Assembly (NCBI GenBank): GCA_015662385.1
Contig: DQUH01000043.1
Span: forward strand, 1-15,160
Length of the DNA stretch: 15,160 nt
Direction of reading: 5' to 3'
From: Methanobacteriota archaeon
GTDB lineage: Archaea; Iainarchaeota; Iainarchaeia; JAADDC01
Part shown: positions 12,293-15,160 of the stretch, piece by piece
Layout of the letters: every line of letters begins with the position of its first letter
Numbering within the stretch: position 1 is the stretch's first letter
The notes under the pieces: model-generated
Database searches by the model: none
Told to the model about the DNA's origin: nothing
Seen by the model: only the letters and a program-made list of their open reading frames with translations
Translations under genes and position numbers: made by a program

Positions 12293-13704
12293 GGCCGGCC
12301 CTCCTTTTCAAAGAACCTTACAGCGGAAACAAGCAGGGGATCGCTGTACCTTGGCCCCATCAGCTGCACGCCGATGGGCAGCCTCCCTTCCCATCCGCCG
12401 GGGAACGTAACCGCCGGAACCCCCAGCAGGTTCGCCGGCACGGTCAGGACGTCGCTCATGTACATCTTGACCGGGTCGTCTATCCGCTCACCTATGGGGA
12501 AGGGGAGGTTTGGCACCGTGGGCGAGAGTATCACGTCCACCTGCTGGAACGCGCGGTTGAACATCTCCTGGAGAGCTTTCCTCGCCTTCAATGCCAGGGT
12601 GTACCACTTCCCGGCGTTCTCAGCGAGGGATACATAAGTGCCGAGGATTATCCTCCTCTTTACCTCCTTTCCGAACCCTTCCCCCCTGCTACGCGAAACC
12701 AGCTCTTGGAGGGTGGACCCGCCAGCCCTGTGGCCGTAAAGGATGCCGTCATACTTCTGCATGGCCGATGCAAACTCAGGGTACACCACGAGGTAATAGA
12801 CAGGGAGGACCTTTCGCACGTCCGGCAGGTCAACATCCACAACTTCCGCACCTTTTTTCTCAAAGAACTTCAGGGTATGGATAACCGCGCGGCGTACAGG
12901 CCCGTCCGCGCCGGCCAGCAGGACGTCAGAAAAGCCGATCTTTATCCCGTCGGGGTTGAAGGCGTCTATGGTGGCAACGAACTCCAGGCGCCGCCTGACC
13001 GTCGTCCTGTCCCGCGGGTCGTACCCCTGCAACACGTCCATCGCGAGGGCTACCCCGTACGCGTCCGGAGCGATTGGTCCGGGCACGTCAAGGCTCATGG
13101 CGAGGTCGGCGAGCCCGTAGCGGGAAACCATGCCGTAGCTGGGTTTAAGGCCCACCACGCCGTTAAAGCTAGCGGGGTTCCTTATGGACCCGCCGGTATC
13201 CGAGGCCAGCGCGAGGTCCACCATCCCCGCGGCGACGGCTGCCCCCGCCCCGGAAGATGACCCCCCTGCCACCCTTTCCGGGTCGTGGGCGTTGCGGGTC
13301 GGGCCGAAATAAGAGGTCTCCCCCGACGAACCGCAGGCAAACTCGTCCATGTTCAACTTGCCGAGTATGACGCCGTTGTTGTCAATTATCCGTTCGACGG
13401 CGGTGGCGGTGTACGGCGGCACGTAGTTTTCCAACATCTTCGATGCACAGGTCATGGGGACGCCCTTCAGCGCAAAGTTGTCCTTTATCCCCCAAACCAG
13501 ACCGTAAAACTTGCCGCCCTTGCCGTCTCTGACGAGTCTGTCAACGCGTTTTGCCTGCTCTCTGGCCAGCTCAAGGGTTTTCGTGATAAAGGCGTTGAGC
13601 TCGTGGTCCCTTTCCTCGAGGACAGATATTTTCTCCTCGAGGTGCTCAGAGGGGAGCAGCTCCCCGTTCCGCATCCTTCCTACTAGTTCCTCGATCATAG
13701 GCAT
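12280..13704 (-). CDS. gatA: Asp/Glu-tRNA amidotransferase subunit A
   Basis: GatA is the amidase that hydrolyses glutamine to supply ammonia to GatB. The 474-aa sequence carries the amidase signature GGSSSGAGAAVAAGMVDLALASDTGGS. Counting from the GTG at 13707, the Ser-cisSer-Lys triad is K75 (GIKDNF), S150 (GGSSSG) and S174 (DTGGSIRNP), with the spacing known from bacterial GatA. Start choices crowd the gatC stop: GTG 13707, ATG 13704 and ATG 13698. I list ATG 13704, which overlaps the gatC TGA by one base. It is the middle gene of gatC-gatA-gatB, consistent with coupled synthesis of the heterotrimer. Confidence 0.96.
   Translation of the reverse strand: MPMIEELVGRMRNGELLPSEHLEEKISVLEERDHELNAFITKTLELAREQAKRVDRLVRDGKGGKFYGLVWGIKDNFALKGVPMTCASKMLENYVPPYTATAVERIIDNNGVILGKLNMDEFACGSSGETSYFGPTRNAHDPERVAGGSSSGAGAAVAAGMVDLALASDTGGSIRNPASFNGVVGLKPSYGMVSRYGLADLAMSLDVPGPIAPDAYGVALAMDVLQGYDPRDRTTVRRRLEFVATIDAFNPDGIKIGFSDVLLAGADGPVRRAVIHTLKFFEKKGAEVVDVDLPDVRKVLPVYYLVVYPEFASAMQKYDGILYGHRAGGSTLQELVSRSRGEGFGKEVKRRIILGTYVSLAENAGKWYTLALKARKALQEMFNRAFQQVDVILSPTVPNLPFPIGERIDDPVKMYMSDVLTVPANLLGVPAVTFPGGWEGRLPIGVQLMGPRYSDPLLVSAVRFFEKEGRPWCA
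12299..12306 (-). promoter_or_regulatory. Shine-Dalgarno site of gatB
   Basis: AAGGAGGG lies 6 bases before GTG at 12292 (9 before GTG at 12289), inside the end of gatA. It is the best match to the 16S 3' end seen in the window. Confidence 0.75.
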
Positions 13705-13985
13705 CACAGGTTCGGGGGGACCTTCAAGTAACGGCCCTTTTTCTCTGGAAACTGGGATAGAATCGCGTCGGGATCGTCGAAGGGTCGCACGGTATCTTCA
13801 CGGTATTCGTTTTCGTTTTCAGTGGCGAACACCGCGGTATCGTCAACGGATGGGATGGACCTCACTACTTCGAGAAAGTCGAGGATCTTATTTAACTGGG
13901 GGAGTAGCTCCTGCACCTCGTCGTCGGAAAGGGTGATGCGCGCGAGCTTTGCCACGTGTAGGAGCTCGTCCCTGCTGTCCACCAT
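13704..13985 (-). CDS. gatC: Asp/Glu-tRNA amidotransferase subunit C
   Basis: The 93-aa protein has the GatC form: ELLHVAKLARITLSDDEVQELLPQLNKILDFLE (helical N-terminus), then a proline/acidic linker and REDTVRPF near 61-68, ending ILSQFPEKKGRYLKVPPNL. GatC wraps around the GatA-GatB interface and stabilises the complex. ATG at 13985 lies 28 bp from a TTTAAA box, so it is the leaderless first gene of the operon. Confidence 0.95.
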   Translation of the reverse strand: MVDSRDELLHVAKLARITLSDDEVQELLPQLNKILDFLEVVRSIPSVDDTAVFATENENEYREDTVRPFDDPDAILSQFPEKKGRYLKVPPNL

Positions 13986-13988
13986 ACC

Positions 13989-13995
13989 TTATAAT
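13989..13995 (+). promoter_or_regulatory. Candidate TATA box for the second C/D guide RNA
   Basis: TTATAAT on the plus strand is centred 27 bp before the predicted terminal stem of the candidate guide RNA (14019). It sits just upstream of the gatC start on the other strand, matching the layout at 8405-8412. Confidence 0.4.
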
Positions 13996-14010
13996 TAGTA
14001 CCAGATCCTG

Positions 14011-14016
14011 TTTAAA
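14011..14016 (-). promoter_or_regulatory. TATA box of the gatCAB operon
   Basis: TTTAAA (minus-strand context GTTTTAAAC) is centred 28 bp before the gatC ATG, predicting leaderless or near-leaderless transcription. Confidence 0.6.
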
Positions 14017-14018
14017 AC

Positions 14019-14074
14019 ACCGATGATGAGACTGGCAGTGGGGGCCCGGTGCCCGGAAGGTCCGCTCCTGAGGT
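14019..14074 (+). ncRNA. Candidate box C/D guide sRNA
   Basis: An exact C box ATGATGA (14023-14029) and D box CTGA (14068-14071) are flanked by a short terminal stem ACC/GGT (14019-14021 with 14072-14074). One G separates stem and C box, as in the guide RNA at 8434. The C-to-D distance is 38 nt, the same as there (8445-8482), and the overall size is also 56 nt. The internal D' and C' boxes are not recognisable; the middle is GC-rich, so it may be a single-guide RNA or a chance match. The D guide would be GAAGGTCCGCTC (14056-14067), pairing with GAGCGGACCUUC; I know no target. The same bases can encode a 19-residue peptide (14023-14082). Confidence 0.42.
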
Positions 14075-14082
14075 TCTATTGA

Positions 14083-14961
14083 TCACCATATCCGTTCAAC
14101 CCTCTCCTGAACGACCCTGCCAAAGAACTGCAGGGCACTCTTAACAGCTTGGGGGTCCCCTGTGTGAACATGAACCTTTGCCTTGCTACCGTTGCAGACC
14201 ACCACTATTGAATCCCCGTGCTTCTCAACAGCCGCGCGGATCTTTTCAGCTGTTGCTCCGTTGTTCAGCTCAATGAGGTAGTTGGTGCAGAATAGCACCG
14301 GTCCGCCGCTTTTTTCCCCCGTTTCGACCCGGACACCCCTGATACGGTACCCCTCGACGCTGACGCCCAGCGACCGGACGAACCCCTCCACAAGAAGCGT
14401 GAACCCGTAGGCGCCGGAATCGATGACCTTCGGCTTGCCCAGTCTCCTCAGCATCTCAGGCGTCCGTTCCAGAGCGGAAAGGGACGCCTGATACACCCCG
14501 TGCATGAGTTCCGGAACGGAGTTGTGCGCCCTTGCAAAGCGCCGTGCCCCCTCTGCCGCCTCACGCATTACCGTAAGGATCGTACCCTCCACGGGGTTTG
14601 AAACAGCCCTGTACGCCCACTCCTTGCCCTCGCTGAACGCGGCCACCACCGCATCCTTGTCCAGCACTTCCGCCCCGCCCACACCTTCGCTGAAACCCCA
14701 GAAAAACTGCGAGATTATCACGCCGGAGTTCCCGCGGGCGGACTCAAGGGCTGCCTCCGCCGCAAGCTCCGCCACCTTTCCGGCGTGCCTGGTGTTCACA
14801 TCTTTAAGGGCGTCAACGATTCCAGCCACGGTACTGTACATGTTAGTACCTGTATCGCCGTCCGCAACGGGGTACACGTTTATGGCGTTTATGAAGTCCA
14901 GTTCCCTGCCTATGAGTTCGGCCGCCAGTTCCAGCCCTTTCTTCAGGTGACGTCCGTCCAT
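14083..14961 (-). CDS. DAK2 (DhaL)/FakA-like protein lacking the C-terminal domain
   Basis: Residues 1 to about 200 form a DhaL (DAK2) nucleotide-binding domain with NVYPVADGDTGTNM (about 29-42, D35/D37 as metal ligands), SARGNSGVIISQF and GTILTVMREAAEG, all typical of bacterial fatty acid kinase FakA. Residues about 222-290 match the FakA middle domain (FCTNYLIELNN, GDSIVVVCNGSKAKVHVHTGDP). The protein ends there at 292 aa, while FakA is about 550 aa; the C-terminal domain that works with FakB is absent. It may phosphorylate an acyl or other carrier-bound substrate, or be regulatory. ATG at 14961 touches the upstream stop; GTG at 14964 is also possible. It is transcribed with a membrane protein gene. 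Confidence 0.85.
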   Translation of the reverse strand: MDGRHLKKGLELAAELIGRELDFINAINVYPVADGDTGTNMYSTVAGIVDALKDVNTRHAGKVAELAAEAALESARGNSGVIISQFFWGFSEGVGGAEVLDKDAVVAAFSEGKEWAYRAVSNPVEGTILTVMREAAEGARRFARAHNSVPELMHGVYQASLSALERTPEMLRRLGKPKVIDSGAYGFTLLVEGFVRSLGVSVEGYRIRGVRVETGEKSGGPVLFCTNYLIELNNGATAEKIRAAVEKHGDSIVVVCNGSKAKVHVHTGDPQAVKSALQFFGRVVQERVERIW

Positions 14962-15160
14962 CACCTTTCCCCACCCCAGTAGTGCTTCCGCAGCTGGCCC
15001 CTTGTAAGGAGCTCGGCCTTTTCAAGGTAGCGCATCCGAACGGGGATGAGGGCCAGCACCAAAGGAGCTGCAACCTCCCCGAAAAGCACTTTTTCAACGA
15101 TGGGTGTCAGGATGTGGGCTGCCATCGCGCCGACCGCGATGTACCCGCTGAGCAGGTACC
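14961..15160 (-). CDS. C-terminal fragment of a probable membrane protein
   Basis: The frame is open from the window edge to TGA at 14961-14963 (65 residues seen). It starts with a hydrophobic stretch (YLLSGYIAVGAMAAHILTPIV). A second hydrophobic segment (VAAPLVLALIPV) follows after a short charged loop, and it ends in a basic tail (MRYLEKAELLTRGQLRKHYWGGER). It looks like the last membrane helices and cytoplasmic tail of an integral membrane protein; the family cannot be named from this part. The stop overlaps the ATG of the FakA-like gene (TGATG), so the two are translationally linked and may share a lipid- or membrane-related task. Confidence 0.65.
   Translation of the reverse strand, partial: YLLSGYIAVGAMAAHILTPIVEKVLFGEVAAPLVLALIPVRMRYLEKAELLTRGQLRKHYWGGER

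Noticed and set aside
12157..13260. 367-aa plus-strand open frame
   Set aside because: Antisense of gatA and gatB, both of which have strong family motifs.
14023..14082. 19-residue open frame (MMRLAVGARCPEG...) on the plus strand
   Set aside because: It is too short to support alone, its ATG is the C box of the guide RNA candidate, and there is no Shine-Dalgarno site. It is kept only as the alternative reading of that candidate.

Overview
The window is archaeal. It opens with the end of a transcription factor B gene. Its promoters are TATA boxes about 25-28 bp ahead of start codons. It also carries a box C/D guide RNA, a form III RuBisCO, a PIN-KH ATPase, a HemK2-type methyltransferase, a DRG-like TGS GTPase and gatCAB. 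The lineage cannot be fixed from sequence alone. The tight packing (most neighbours overlap or lie within a few bases) and form III RuBisCO would fit a small-genome euryarchaeote or a DPANN-type archaeon.

Layout, left to right. (1) 1-189: the 3' end of tfb (+), convergent with an unknown 116-aa gene (-). (2) 594-669: tRNA-Pro(GGG) (-). (3) 723-2967: a minus-strand operon of TrmJ-like RNA methyltransferase, unknown helical protein, PIN nuclease and GNAT acetyltransferase, all overlapping. (4) 3020-4919: two plus-strand genes for secreted, C-terminally anchored surface proteins. (5) 4908-8403: a minus-strand operon of PIN-KH ATPase, HemK2-like methyltransferase and DRG-like GTPase. (6) 8404-8519: a 116-bp gap holding a textbook C/D guide RNA and three TATA boxes. 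(7) 8520-8795: a 91-aa unknown (+). (8) 8801-10045: RuBisCO (-). (9) 10098-10989: a short MscS-type channel and a 60-aa protein (+). (10) 10952-13985: gatC-gatA-gatB (-). (11) 13986-14082: a gap with the gatC promoter and a second, weaker C/D guide RNA candidate. (12) 14083-15160: a FakA/DAK2-like protein and the end of a membrane protein (-).

First genes of transcription units look leaderless: the start codon lies where transcription should begin. Internal genes carry Shine-Dalgarno sites. This pattern corrects several starts, shortening the TrmJ-like, PIN-ATPase and RuBisCO genes from their longest open frames. Divergent units use very compact promoters. A perfectly palindromic TATA box sits midway between the trmJ-like gene and the first surface-protein gene, and one TTTAAA serves both RuBisCO and the channel. 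The PIN-ATPase/guide RNA and gatC/guide RNA candidate pairs have interleaved TATA boxes about 21 bp apart.

Functionally the window is dominated by RNA and translation: tRNA/rRNA modification, release-factor methylation, RNA processing, a ribosome-linked GTPase and tRNA-dependent amidation. It also holds one carbon/nucleotide-salvage enzyme (RuBisCO), one osmotic channel and one possible acyl or dihydroxyacetone kinase-like protein.
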